Below are positions 24,673 to 33,855 of a DNA stretch of 51,583 bases, piece by piece. The stretch is from Dysgonomonas sp. 25 (lineage in GTDB: Bacteria; Bacteroidota; Bacteroidia; Bacteroidales; Dysgonomonadaceae). A model generated the notes under the pieces. That model worked only from the letters and a program-made list of their open reading frames with translations. It searched no databases and was not told the DNA's origin. Both the position numbers and the translations under genes were made by a program. The stretch covers positions 1-51,583 of the forward strand of contig NZ_QVMN01000014.1 in NCBI RefSeq assembly GCF_010501075.1, read 5' to 3'. Positions within the stretch are counted from its first letter, which is position 1; the number at the start of each line of letters is the position of its first letter.

Positions 24673-25479
24673 ATGAAACAAATTAGTTTTTTGGTAGGTA
24701 TGGTCGTTTTCGGATTATTCTTTACCTGTGCAAGCAACACCGTTTATTCAGCCAATCCGGAGAATAAGACGGCAGAACAATTGATAAACAGGAAGCAAAA
24801 GGAGTTGCAGGATTTCGTGCGTTCTCTGAATGAAGAATGCCCGATGGATAATGGAGATACGCGCTATGATAAAGTCGAGTTTATCTCAGAGAATGAAGTC
24901 GGCATCTTTGTTTCTTTCGTAGAAGAAACAGTGCTGAGTGTTTATACGGATGAGGAGATTGCAGCAATGGATTTGACAGGGATTAAGGATGGATTGTTAT
25001 CTGCTATACAAACCCCTTCATGGAGTCCTTTATGTACGGGCACAACAACTGTGTCATTCTGCTTCAGCGACAATACGGGGCGGGAGTTATTTCGAATAAG
25101 AATTACCCCGGAGGATTATTTGAAAACTTCGAATGCTGGAAGCAAAAATAGCAAGGAAGGTTTGCAGGAAATTGTAAATGGTTTGAATAATGCCTGTCCG
25201 ACAGTAATCGCTCCGAACCGGTACGACAAAGTAGAATTGTTACCGGATAATGAGGTGGAAATTGTTATCACACATATGAAGGAGACAGTACTCAGTAGAT
25301 ATAGCGATGCTCAATTGAAAACGTTAGATGGACAGTTGAAAAAGATGCTTTTACCTCAAATTCAAAGTGATGTTTGGGCTGCTTTACATGCATATGAGAT
25401 CACTTTTGTGATGGTTTATAAGGATAAGAACGGGCGTCAGTTGTTCAGGATAAAGTATACACCGGCGGATTACAAATAA
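24673..25479 (+). CDS. Exported protein with two tandem homologous domains, unknown function
   Basis: 268 aa from the ATG at 24673. A signal peptide or lipoprotein-like leader (LVGMVVFGLFFTCASN) is present. Two copies of a roughly 105-residue unit follow: the first with RYDKVEFISENEVGIFVSF and GRELFRIRITPEDY, the second with RYDKVELLPDNEVEIVITH and GRQLFRIKYTPADY. Each carries a conserved Cys-Pro near its start (EECPM, NACPT). I do not recognise the domain. It has its own transcription unit, divergent from the DUF4468 gene. Internal duplication is clear; function is unknown. Confidence 0.75.
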   Translation: MKQISFLVGMVVFGLFFTCASNTVYSANPENKTAEQLINRKQKELQDFVRSLNEECPMDNGDTRYDKVEFISENEVGIFVSFVEETVLSVYTDEEIAAMDLTGIKDGLLSAIQTPSWSPLCTGTTTVSFCFSDNTGRELFRIRITPEDYLKTSNAGSKNSKEGLQEIVNGLNNACPTVIAPNRYDKVELLPDNEVEIVITHMKETVLSRYSDAQLKTLDGQLKKMLLPQIQSDVWAALHAYEITFVMVYKDKNGRQLFRIKYTPADYK

Positions 25480-25543
25480 ACATAAACACACATTATATAT
25501 ATTCCGGGGGTGGCATTTTTGAGTAAGTGCTGCCCCTTACTTT

Positions 25544-26596
25544 TTACTCTTCCGTTGTGGTTGCTCCCTCATAATCCGCTTTTATAGCCGAAAGGAGGTT
25601 GTATATTTCTTCCGTCTTATCTTCCCTGTCGCGTCTCACCCAGAACGAATAAATCCACATCACATTGGCTTCCTCGTCATCCTTTTTCATCGCTTCGATG
25701 GATGATTCGGGCAGTTGTTTGCGGATGAGTTGTCCTATCTCCTGCGGAATCCATTGGTTGCCTTCGTAATCGGGATGCCCCATCAGATATTCGTGCCGTG
25801 CCATAGCCGATGCAACTTCCTCTAATAAGGATTCCTGCTGTTGAAAATCATTATAGGCAACCAATAAGCAGTTGACCAGATGTTGGTACTTCTCGTCATA
25901 AACCTGTTTGGGTAGCAAGGTGCGGGCAAGGGTTCTGTTATTCGTATAGAGACTATAAAAATTGATAGAAAATCTGTTGAGTGACAGATACTCCACTATT
26001 TTGTTATAGGCGACATAACCTGTTGAAAAGTCGGGATAATAGATAAGGACTTTCTGGCGTTTTTCGAGGTCGAGTACCCTATAAGTATAATTTTCATATT
26101 CGTCAGAGTCATGCCTCCTGAAAACAATTGGCTTGATATGCGATGGAAGAACATCATCTAAGAAATAGAAATCGCCCGTATCCCAGTTTCCATGTGTGTT
26201 CCAGACATATTCCATCATGTTGTTGAGGCTGTCGATAACGACCGGGTCTTCGATGGCTGTCTCCTGAGCTTCGGCAAGGAAAGACACATCCCACGGAAAC
26301 TCTACGGAGAGGTATTTCTTTTCCTCTTGCTCCGGTGCTTCTTCGATGTAATATACCTCCCAGTCGATGTCGTCGTATTCTCTGTTCCAGCTTCCATCTT
26401 CAGTTGTTTCCTCTTCCTCCTCATCCATCTGTGATTCGGGACGGTAAGGAATGTTAGGCTCACCGCTATTATTGCTTTGCGCTTGTGCCGGAACTGTCTG
26501 GTCGGGATTGCTCTTTGCTTTGCTGTTGCAGGAGTGCAACAGACAAGTAAGGCATAATATAATTGCTGCAATAAGGAATAAGGTATGTGTTTTCAT
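25544..26596 (-). CDS. Predicted lipoprotein, unknown function
   Basis: 350 aa. The signal peptide ends in a lipobox (CLLHSC, Cys near residue 23). An acidic low-complexity stretch (QMDEEEEETTEDG) follows, then a soluble region rich in Tyr and Glu without a recognised domain. The gene lies 15 bp downstream of mltG on the same strand, so it is probably the third gene of the queA-mltG transcript. Membrane anchoring is the only supported property. Confidence 0.7.
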   Translation of the reverse strand: MKTHTLFLIAAIILCLTCLLHSCNSKAKSNPDQTVPAQAQSNNSGEPNIPYRPESQMDEEEEETTEDGSWNREYDDIDWEVYYIEEAPEQEEKKYLSVEFPWDVSFLAEAQETAIEDPVVIDSLNNMMEYVWNTHGNWDTGDFYFLDDVLPSHIKPIVFRRHDSDEYENYTYRVLDLEKRQKVLIYYPDFSTGYVAYNKIVEYLSLNRFSINFYSLYTNNRTLARTLLPKQVYDEKYQHLVNCLLVAYNDFQQQESLLEEVASAMARHEYLMGHPDYEGNQWIPQEIGQLIRKQLPESSIEAMKKDDEEANVMWIYSFWVRRDREDKTEEIYNLLSAIKADYEGATTTEE

Positions 26597-26611
26597 ATAG
26601 GGCTGGTTCTG

Positions 26612-27646
26612 TTATCTGTATATCCCTTGATTATTAAGTGCCTTGCGGTAGTTGGCTGCATTTTTGTTGTGCTCCACTAAGGTCTTGGCAAAATTGTGCC
26701 GCCCTGAGAAATCCTCTTTGGCACACATGTATAGATAATCGCTTTTTTTATAGTTTAATACACTGTCGATACCTTTGATAGATGGTATGCGGATAGGTCC
26801 CGGAGGAAGCCCTGCATATTTGTATGTATTGTAAGGCGAATCCGTTTCGAGGTGCTTATTCAGTACGCGGCGCAGGCTGAAGTCGCCGACGGCGAATTTA
26901 ACGGTCGGATCGGCTTGTAATAGCTGTCCCCGCTTCAGGCGGTTGAGGTATAGGCCTGCGACGGTGGAATATTCATCGGTATAGGTACACTCCTCCTCTA
27001 CGATGGAGGCAAGGGTAGACACTTCATCGGGAGTAAGACCGATAGTTGCGGCCTTTGCACGGCGTTCCTCTGTCCAGAAAGCGTCGTATTCGCGTTTCAT
27101 CCGTTTGAGGAATCCGTCGACGCTGATGTTCCAGTAAAGTTCGTAGGTATTGGGTATAAACATCGCCACCACCGACTCTTTCGTGAAGCCGTAGTTGCCG
27201 CATATCTGTTCGTTATCCAGCGCTGCCAGCAAGCTGACTTCATCCATCATCAGTTGCTCCGAAACGCGTTTCGCAAAGTCTTCTTTGGTGCGTATGTTAT
27301 TGAACGTGAACCGTACCGATGTCTGTGTGCCGGCTCTTAGTTGCTGGATGAGGGAGCGGACAGTCATGCCCGGTTTGACGGCATATCGCCCCGGCTTCAT
27401 CGTCGAATGGTTATACTTCATCCATGATGCCACACTGTTGAAACTGCCGATGTTCTCCACTTTGGCGGAATCGCGTATATCAGCCACCAGTTTGTCATAG
27501 TCTTTGTCCTCGCCGATGTAGATATAGACCGTTTTGTCTATGCCGAAGCCGGTATTGACAACCGAGTAAATATAAGCGCCCGCACCTCCGGCAATCAGCA
27601 GGAGAGCGGCAGCGACAATGGCTATGATCTTAATCTTCTTCTTCAT
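26612..27646 (-). CDS. mltG: Endolytic murein transglycosylase MltG (YceG-like)
   Basis: 344 aa. One N-terminal membrane helix (IIAIVAAALLLIAGGAGAYI) is followed by a LysM-like region and the YceG catalytic domain with ASIVEEECTY, where the first Glu of VEEE corresponds to the catalytic residue, and LPPGPIRIPSIKGIDSVLN near the end. It cleaves nascent glycan strands in the periplasm and sets their length. The ATG at 27646 lies 2 nt after the queA stop; a TTG two codons earlier is possible. Linkage of mltG with queA is seen here; co-transcription is likely. Confidence 0.93.
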   Translation of the reverse strand: MKKKIKIIAIVAAALLLIAGGAGAYIYSVVNTGFGIDKTVYIYIGEDKDYDKLVADIRDSAKVENIGSFNSVASWMKYNHSTMKPGRYAVKPGMTVRSLIQQLRAGTQTSVRFTFNNIRTKEDFAKRVSEQLMMDEVSLLAALDNEQICGNYGFTKESVVAMFIPNTYELYWNISVDGFLKRMKREYDAFWTEERRAKAATIGLTPDEVSTLASIVEEECTYTDEYSTVAGLYLNRLKRGQLLQADPTVKFAVGDFSLRRVLNKHLETDSPYNTYKYAGLPPGPIRIPSIKGIDSVLNYKKSDYLYMCAKEDFSGRHNFAKTLVEHNKNAANYRKALNNQGIYR

Positions 27647-27648
27647 AA

Positions 27649-28872
27649 TCAATCCCGTAAAAGTAAGGAACTATCTCCATAACTCAAAAAGCGGTAACCA
27701 TTATTTAGCGCGTGCCCGTATATCCTGCGCCAGCAGTCGTATTTCCCATCGAGTGCCGTAAAGGCGGAAACCAGCAGCAGCAATGTGCTTTTGGGCTGAT
27801 GAAAGTTCGTGACTATTGCGTCCACCAAGTGGAACGTGTATCCCGGCTTAATCATTATCTGTGTTTCGGCAATCAGGTTGTGCAGATTGTTGCGGTCGAG
27901 GTAATCCAGTATGTTCTCTAATGCCTGTTCCTTCGATAGCGAACTTCCGCCCTTGTATGGCTGGAACTGGTCGACTTTCAGGTTTTCGGGCGAAGCATCC
28001 TTTTCGAGCAATTCGCCTATGTAGTATAAACTTTCCAATGTCCGTACCGAAGTGGTGCCGACGGCTACTATCTTACCCGTATGATCAAGCAAATGTTGTA
28101 TCAGCTCGCGGCGTACAGCGATAAACTCGGCATGCATAACATGTTCGTCCACATGCTGCACTTTCACGGGCTTGAACGTGCCTGCCCCTACATGCAGGGT
28201 GACTTCGTCCGTACTTATACCTTTCGGTTTCAACTCCTGCAATACCCGCTCGGTGAAATGCAATCCGGCCGTAGGGGCTGCAACCGAGCCTTTTATTTTG
28301 GAATAGATAGTCTGATAGGTCTGCTTATCCTGCTCTTCCGTTTCGCGGTTGAGGTAGGGTGGGATAGGCAATTCGCCCATAGCATCCAGTATGTCCGCAA
28401 AGGTAATACTGCTATCGTTCCACTCGAACGCTATGATATGGCTGTCGCCATGCGATTGCAAGCGGCGGGCAGATACCTCTACCTGCTTGCTGTTGACCGT
28501 AATCGCTTTGGCGAGATAGCCTTCCTTCCACTTTTTCAGGTTGCCGACTAAGCAGATCCACGAACATTTTGTTGTCTGCTGGAATATCAATGCATAGTCG
28601 TGCGGTGCATGCGGTTCGAGGCAGAATATCTCTATCTGTGCGCCTGTCGGTTTTTGGAAGTGCATCCGTGCCTGTATGACTTTCGAGTTGTTGAATATCA
28701 ACAGGCTGTCGGCAGGCAGGAAATCCGGCAGGGAGGTAAACTGCGAATCGATGATTTCACCTTTCCGGTAGACCAATAATTTCGATGCATCCCTCTCCGG
28801 GAGCGGATATTTAGCTATTCGTTCGTCGGGTAACTGATAGTCGAAATCGTCGATATGTATCTCGTTTTGCAT
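27649..28872 (-). CDS. queA: S-adenosylmethionine:tRNA ribosyltransferase-isomerase QueA
   Basis: 407 aa, longer than the usual 340-360 because of internal loops. Family blocks are visible: DFDYQLPDERIAKYPLPERD at the start, VAAPTAGLHFTERVL, LHVGAGTFKPV and VGTTSVRTLESL. The enzyme transfers and isomerises the ribosyl group of SAM onto preQ1-modified tRNA to give epoxyqueuosine. A minus-strand TATCTTTG box (28878-28885) sits just before the ATG. It is first in an apparent operon with mltG and a lipoprotein gene. Confidence 0.95.
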   Translation of the reverse strand: MQNEIHIDDFDYQLPDERIAKYPLPERDASKLLVYRKGEIIDSQFTSLPDFLPADSLLIFNNSKVIQARMHFQKPTGAQIEIFCLEPHAPHDYALIFQQTTKCSWICLVGNLKKWKEGYLAKAITVNSKQVEVSARRLQSHGDSHIIAFEWNDSSITFADILDAMGELPIPPYLNRETEEQDKQTYQTIYSKIKGSVAAPTAGLHFTERVLQELKPKGISTDEVTLHVGAGTFKPVKVQHVDEHVMHAEFIAVRRELIQHLLDHTGKIVAVGTTSVRTLESLYYIGELLEKDASPENLKVDQFQPYKGGSSLSKEQALENILDYLDRNNLHNLIAETQIMIKPGYTFHLVDAIVTNFHQPKSTLLLLVSAFTALDGKYDCWRRIYGHALNNGYRFLSYGDSSLLLRD

Positions 28873-29300
28873 AGCTGCAAAGATACATATTCCTGCCCAT
28901 TAGCCATCGGCTAACCCCTACAAAAAGCCCGAAAAGTGTCGCTTTTTTGTACCATTTTTTTGTCCCGGAAGTTATTTTCATTTGTTCTTATTATAAGCAT
29001 ATTAGCGTCTTTTTCCGGTACAAAGAATAGTATTTTTTGTGAGGTTACTTTTCTGTTTTTTTAACCACAGAGCCGCACAGAGTTTTTCACGGAGTAGCAC
29101 GAAGTAAAACAACGGTTCTGTCATGCTGAGCCTTTGGCGAAGCATCCCGACCCGGCTATGAACAGCGCAAAGCGCAGTGAGATCTCTCACTGCGCTTCGG
29201 GATGACAAAGAACACAGAGAAACAGTCCCACCCCCTCCAACCTCCCCCATTGGGGGAGGTAGTTTCCTCTCCATTGGGAGAGGGATATAGGGTGAGGTGC
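28873..29300. repeat. Intergenic region of mosaic dispersed repeats
   Basis: No gene. Positions 29100-29215 hold the GTCATGCTGAGC...GCGCTTCGGGATGAC palindromic family, also present at about 36967-37050 and 49110-49195. Positions 29220-29300 hold CCTCCCCCATTGGGGGAGG-type palindromes, ending in a TATAGGGTGAGGTG segment that also follows the other two LRR genes. Confidence 0.7.
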
Positions 29301-30479
29301 TTACGGACAAGTAGGCTTGGTTACAGAAGGATCTATTGTCGTCGTGCCCGGGAAATATTGGGGAGTTACATACCACCAAGATATATTCGGACAATAATTC
29401 GGATGAAGCTTAAATTTATTCACCTCCGCCTGTATCAATTGATTGTCATCACAATACAGCTTCGTTAAGGCCGTGTTGGTCGACACATCCAAGCTCGTCA
29501 GTTGGTTAGCTCGGCAAACCAACTGAGTTAGAGCCATGTTAGCCGAGACATCCAAACCCGTCAACTGGTTATAACCGCAATCCAGATATATTAAAGCCAT
29601 GTTGGCAGATATGTTTAAACTCGTCAGTTGGTTAAGAGTGCAATTCAGCCTCGTTAGAGCTGTATTGGCCGATACATCCAAAGTAGTCAGTTGGTTATCA
29701 TTGCAATACAGCGTTATTAAGGCCGTATTGGCCGATACATCCAAAGTAGTCAGTTGGTTATTTTGGCAATACAGTATCGTTAAGGCCATATTGGACGACA
29801 CATCCAAGCTCATTAGTGGGTTAGAACCACAAGACAACTCTGTCAAATCCATATTGGACGACACATCCAAAGTAGTCAGTTGGTTAAGACCGCAATCCAG
29901 ATATGTCAAAGCATACAGTTTACCGATTCCGGTAGCAAAGGTTAGTTTTTTGTTAAAAACGTTCAATTGCGTTGCTCTTTTTTCGCCGCATATAGTCGTC
30001 CAGGTAACCCCGGCAAAATTTGCGGGGTCGCCACTCAAATTCCATCCCAGCGTATTGCCCGGGTTGGCATTGTAGAGGTCTTTCAGGGCTTGCACATCCT
30101 CGGCATAGCTGCCCTTTTTGGTGATTTGGCTTCCCGACAGTTGCACCCATGTCGCTCCATCCCACACGTATAATCCCTTAGAGAAACACATTGTTTCTTT
30201 GGTGTTGTACACTATCAGTCCGGTGTGGTTCAGGGCATCTGCTCCCGTTATTTCGGGGGCTGTTCCTATCTTCAGTTTGCTCAAATCCGAAAGTTCCACC
30301 TTCGGCAATCCAAGCCCGTGCTTTGCCGTTGCATTATTGGCATCGGGGGCATGCTCTTTCAGGTCTAATAACGCACCGTCAACGGGTGGCTCTGCACTGC
30401 CGATGGTTACCTGTGCCTGCAAACTAATTGCTGTAAATAAGGCTAATATGATAATAGCCTGTGTCAAAGTTCTTTTCAT
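29301..30479 (-). CDS. Secreted leucine-rich-repeat protein, 8 repeats
   Basis: 392 aa. The signal peptide ends near LQAQ. An N-terminal module (VTIGSAEPPVDGALLDLKEH, GLGLPKVELSDL) is shared with the DGR target and the other two LRR proteins. About residues 135-195 resemble an LRR N-cap (DVQALKDLYNANPGNTLGWN, then a CGEKR motif as in LRRNT_2). Eight 21-residue repeats follow, of form LTxLxCxxNQLTTLDVSANTA. The C-terminus (VNKFKLHPNYCPNISWW...KPTCP) is common to all three paralogues. Probably a surface-exposed binding protein; the ligand is unknown. The nucleotide repeats are nearly identical, so slippage could change copy number. Confidence 0.85.
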   Translation of the reverse strand: MKRTLTQAIIILALFTAISLQAQVTIGSAEPPVDGALLDLKEHAPDANNATAKHGLGLPKVELSDLSKLKIGTAPEITGADALNHTGLIVYNTKETMCFSKGLYVWDGATWVQLSGSQITKKGSYAEDVQALKDLYNANPGNTLGWNLSGDPANFAGVTWTTICGEKRATQLNVFNKKLTFATGIGKLYALTYLDCGLNQLTTLDVSSNMDLTELSCGSNPLMSLDVSSNMALTILYCQNNQLTTLDVSANTALITLYCNDNQLTTLDVSANTALTRLNCTLNQLTSLNISANMALIYLDCGYNQLTGLDVSANMALTQLVCRANQLTSLDVSTNTALTKLYCDDNQLIQAEVNKFKLHPNYCPNISWWYVTPQYFPGTTTIDPSVTKPTCP

Positions 30480-30884
30480 GTTGTAAAAAAAAATAAAAGC
30501 CCCCTCTGCCTCCCCCGCAGGGGGAGAAAAGGAAGCCGGGTGAATAAATAGTTGTATTGGTAAGCCCCTCCTTTCCTCCCCGTGGGGGAGGCTAAGAGAA
30601 GGATATATTTTCGTTTTTTATTGAATGGTGGTGCAAACCTATTTCCCCCTCTGGGGGATAAAGGGGGCCGGTTATTGTCATCCCGAGTGGATACGAGGGA
30701 TCTCTTGCCAACTTGGGTGTATGGGGCAATAAATATTGCCCCGTATATATCGATTTGCGGGCGCACACGCAGGTGCGCCCCTACAAGGGCTCTATTGTTG
30801 ATAGAAGAGGATGATATACTTCCCCCTTTGGGGGATTGAGGGGGCCTGCTGTTGACTGAATAGTGCTGCTCACTGTCAACTGAA

Positions 30885-30962
30885 AAATCCCGCTTCTCCT
30901 CACGGAGAAGACGGGACGAAATGGGGGTTCTTCCCCTGACATTAACACAAGCATATTTTTTA
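30885..30962 (-). ncRNA. Candidate small RNA ending in a terminator-like hairpin
   Basis: On the minus strand a conserved head (ATGCTTGTGTTAATGT) is followed by a short GGGG/CCCC stem and then a strong stem, CCCG plus CTTCTCC (30889-30899) with GGAGAAG and CGGG (30904-30915), running into five T. The whole unit recurs at about 51484-51565, and its head alone at 5376-5401. It may be a small RNA or only a conserved repeat; no promoter was identified. Confidence 0.35.
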
Positions 30963-31144
30963 GTAGACGAGTTACAAGTTACGAGTGACGAGTAGGGGCA
31001 AAGCCGTACAGCAGTTCGCAAGTTATCTCTTGTAACTCGTAACTGTGCGAAGCACGAAGTAACTGCCCGTAGGGCGAAGTAACTTTTCTTTGAAAATTCT
31101 TCTCTAAAACCTTGGATTAATCCGAAATATTGACTATACTTCGC

Positions 31145-31163
31145 GTGTGTGTGTGTGTGTGTG
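31145..31163. repeat. GT dinucleotide microsatellite
   Basis: About nine GT units in a noncoding gap, 130 bp downstream of the GT39 gene's stop. No gene frame depends on it. Confidence 0.9.
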
Positions 31164-31289
31164 AAAGTCTCATTTTTTCAACTATCAGGTTGATAAAACG
31201 AATCTTAAATAAAAATATAGGTGAATTATTCCACATGATTTGTATAGCTATACTTCAGCAAAGGAACGAAAAATATATAAATAACAGCA

Positions 31290-32951
31290 TTAATTCTCCG
31301 ATAAATTTACCGAATCGCGGGCAATTCTGATGACAGCTACATGCGAAACTAACTTTTCGTTATATTTTTTGTTCCGCTGTTTCTGCCAGTTATTGTCGAA
31401 AGTACCGATATAATCTATCTCGATATTTTTCCCTTTCAATACACTGTCGGTAGGCTCTTGCGTAATCAGCACAAGCGGTAATTTACCGTAAAAAACCGAA
31501 TCATTATTTAAATCTAACGGTGTAATGACCCTGTTGGATTCGTAAACCAGTTCCATCCGCAGAAATTCATCCGCATTATGATAGAAAGGCAAATCTCTCA
31601 GCCTTTCGTTATCCCGCAATAGGCGGATGCTATGCCGTTTTTCGTTGATAAAAAGATTCCTGACAGGTTCGGCATAAAAACATTCGGCAACAATCATCGC
31701 AAGGATGAAACAGGCAAAAATCCGCATAACGGCGATGCCCCTTTTCCGCCACAATCCTTTCAGCATAACTACAGCGAGCAACAGGAACGAGACGGTGATT
31801 ATAATATATGTCGATAGCGAAATCAGCTCTTTTTGCACAAAAATGATATACATTGCCACAGGAATAGCGCACAAAACCAGTGCGACAATAATCGTATTCA
31901 GCCGGAAGATAACTTTGTTGCCCTTTGTCATGGCATATTTGGCGCTGTAGAAAATATACATCGCTATATTGATTGCTCCCGGAATCAGTAAGGGGAAGAG
32001 GTAGCGGGTTTTCTTTTCGGGGATGACTGAGAGGAGAATCAATGCAAGGAACATCCAGATGATAGAGAAAGAAAACACCTCGCGCTTATCCGTATTGTTC
32101 CGCTTCGCAAAGAAGTAAACGATCGATGTCACCCAGAACAACGCCCATATTCCCGCTTCGGCAGGGAATTTCCAATAATACCAGAACGGGCGCACATTGC
32201 GATCAGTCCAGGCGGTCGTCTCTTTCCCGGCAACGGCAAGCAATTCTTCGTGATGGAACATCCAGATATACCCGTACCACCAGAAAGAAATCAGCAGGCA
32301 TACGGCTATCATCATCGCCAAAGGCAGGATTTTACCTTTCATGCGTGGGCGGAAAACCAGCGCATAGGAAGCGAGAAACGGAAGTAGCAAGGCATAAAAC
32401 GAAACCGGCCCTTTGCTCAGGAAAGACAATCCCATCAATACGCCCGACAGGAAGAAGCAGCCCCATTGCCTGCCTTTCCGGTCTAATGCCAGTATCAGGA
32501 AATAGATGCCTCCCAGCATAAAGCAATGGCAATAAATGTCCCATGTGGCTAAACGCCCCATCATAACGACATTGTAGAACGATGCGCAGAGCAGTGCCGC
32601 CGTGAATCCTATATCGTAACTTCGCGAGACGCGTGCCACCACCAGAAAAAGGAAGAAAATCATCGCCGTGGCCGCCAATCCCGCCATCGATCGCTGAAGC
32701 ATCAGATTGTCAGGTGAGAGATGCTCTATACCTGCTGCTATCCATGTGGGCAAAGGTGGTTTCTCGAGCCTTAATTCGCCATTCATTGTCGGCATCAGGT
32801 AGTTGCCGTTTTTCACCATTTCCTGTGCCGTAGCCAGATTGCGCGATTCCATGTAGTCGGCGGGAATGACATGGTTGTTCATGAAGAATGCGAAAAAACA
32901 AACGACGAGGATAATGATACAATAAACAGGGTTATTTTTTGTTTTTACCAT
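31290..32951 (-). CDS. GT39/ArnT-like membrane glycosyltransferase
   Basis: 553 aa with about 11-12 membrane helices. The N-terminal helix is followed by the GT39/PMT_2 signature region ADYMESRNLATAQEMVKNGN and LRLEKPPLPTW, where acidic residues of the first periplasmic loop are catalytic in ArnT. Such enzymes move a sugar from a polyprenyl phosphate onto lipid A or another envelope acceptor. It is divergent from a GT2 / lipid-A-N / epimerase operon 155 bp away that could make that donor. A minus-strand TATCTTTG box lies at 33007-33014. The exact sugar is an inference. Confidence 0.88.
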   Translation of the reverse strand: MVKTKNNPVYCIIILVVCFFAFFMNNHVIPADYMESRNLATAQEMVKNGNYLMPTMNGELRLEKPPLPTWIAAGIEHLSPDNLMLQRSMAGLAATAMIFFLFLVVARVSRSYDIGFTAALLCASFYNVVMMGRLATWDIYCHCFMLGGIYFLILALDRKGRQWGCFFLSGVLMGLSFLSKGPVSFYALLLPFLASYALVFRPRMKGKILPLAMMIAVCLLISFWWYGYIWMFHHEELLAVAGKETTAWTDRNVRPFWYYWKFPAEAGIWALFWVTSIVYFFAKRNNTDKREVFSFSIIWMFLALILLSVIPEKKTRYLFPLLIPGAINIAMYIFYSAKYAMTKGNKVIFRLNTIIVALVLCAIPVAMYIIFVQKELISLSTYIIITVSFLLLAVVMLKGLWRKRGIAVMRIFACFILAMIVAECFYAEPVRNLFINEKRHSIRLLRDNERLRDLPFYHNADEFLRMELVYESNRVITPLDLNNDSVFYGKLPLVLITQEPTDSVLKGKNIEIDYIGTFDNNWQKQRNKKYNEKLVSHVAVIRIARDSVNLSEN

Positions 32952-33050
32952 AGCTCAATTAAATTAATCTTTCCGGATAGCAGGGTGTCTTGCCTTTTTA
33001 GCATAGCAAAGATAGTATATTCTTATTAAACGTAGCGAACAACCCATATC

Positions 33051-33083
33051 TTGCCTGTTATTGGAAAGAAAAATGTATTTTTG
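33051..33083 (+). promoter_or_regulatory. Promoter of the GT2 operon
   Basis: TTG (33051-33053), 22 nt, TATTTTTG (33076-33083), 23 bp before the ATG at 33106. The divergent GT39 promoter box lies at 33007-33014. Confidence 0.65.
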
Positions 33084-33105
33084 TGCAAAATATTAGATTC
33101 CTGTA

Positions 33106-33855
33106 ATGAATAAGACCGGATTGTTCGAACTGACTATTATTGTTCCGATATACAACGAAGAAGACAATATGCTCCGCCTCGAGAAAGAATTGGCGGAATA
33201 CCTGTCGCATGCGTCGGTCGGTTCGTGCGTGCTTTTCGTCAATGACGGGTCGAAAGACAATAGCGGCAAACTGGTACAGGAAATATGCAAACGGAACAAA
33301 GCCTTTTTTTACCTCTCATTTGTTAAAAATGCCGGATTGAGTGCAGCTATTAAGGCAGGGATAGATGCGGCACAGTCTCCTTACGTCGCTTATATCGATG
33401 CTGACCTGCAAACAACCCCCGAAGATTTCGAATTGTTGCTCCCTTACCGGCAGGAATATGCGCTGGTGATGGGAATCCGCACGGGGCGCAAAGACAGCTT
33501 CGGCAAGAAATTGTCTTCCAAAGTTGCGAACAAATTCCGCCGGATGATGACACACGACGGGGTAGAAGATACGGGTTGCCCGCTGAAGATAATCGACACA
33601 GCCTATGCCAAACGGATTCCTTTCTTCAAAGGGATGCACCGCTTTCTTCCCGCGCTGATTCAGCTTCAACAGGGGAAAGTGAAGCAAATCGCTGTACGCC
33701 ACTTCGAGCGAACGGCAGGAAAATCGAAGTTTAATCTTCGCAACAGGCTTGTCGCGCCATTTGTCGATTGCTTTGCCTATCGCTGGATGCGTAAACGATA
33801 TATCAATTATTCCATTCACTCCGAAAATATCTCCGACCAAGTAAATGACAGATAA
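33106..33855 (+). CDS. Family 2 glycosyltransferase (DPM1/ArnC-like)
   Basis: 249 aa, GT-A fold. It begins ELTIIVPIYNEEDNMLRLEK. The DXD-type motif is YIDADLQTTPEDFELL, and GMHRFLPALIQ is typical of polyprenyl-phosphate hexose synthases. No C-terminal membrane helices are visible, so it resembles soluble DPM1 rather than ArnC. It would load a sugar from a nucleotide donor onto undecaprenyl phosphate at the inner face of the membrane. Its end overlaps the next gene by 11 nt. Confidence 0.88.
   Translation: MNKTGLFELTIIVPIYNEEDNMLRLEKELAEYLSHASVGSCVLFVNDGSKDNSGKLVQEICKRNKAFFYLSFVKNAGLSAAIKAGIDAAQSPYVAYIDADLQTTPEDFELLLPYRQEYALVMGIRTGRKDSFGKKLSSKVANKFRRMMTHDGVEDTGCPLKIIDTAYAKRIPFFKGMHRFLPALIQLQQGKVKQIAVRHFERTAGKSKFNLRNRLVAPFVDCFAYRWMRKRYINYSIHSENISDQVNDR

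Larger units (their letters stand above)
30480..31289. repeat. Long repeat-rich upstream region of LRR gene
   Basis: No gene. It contains CCCCT/AGGGG palindromes (30500-30600, 30650-30672), a GGGCGCAC...GTGCGCCC REP-like palindrome (30759-30783), and a segment about 30660-30995 that is nearly identical to 51260-51583. The open frames across it are repeat artefacts. From 31000 on there are short reiterated TAACTTCG/GTAACT words. Confidence 0.75.

Noticed and set aside
29301-30479. LRR genes as further DGR targets
   Set aside because: Their differences are not adenine-restricted, they have no match to the TR, and no second RT or TR is present.
30476-31021. Long open frames in the LRR upstream repeats (also 50732-51440 on both strands)
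   Set aside because: They consist of translated repeats, including the 177-bp units whose length is a multiple of three. No domain or start signal is seen.
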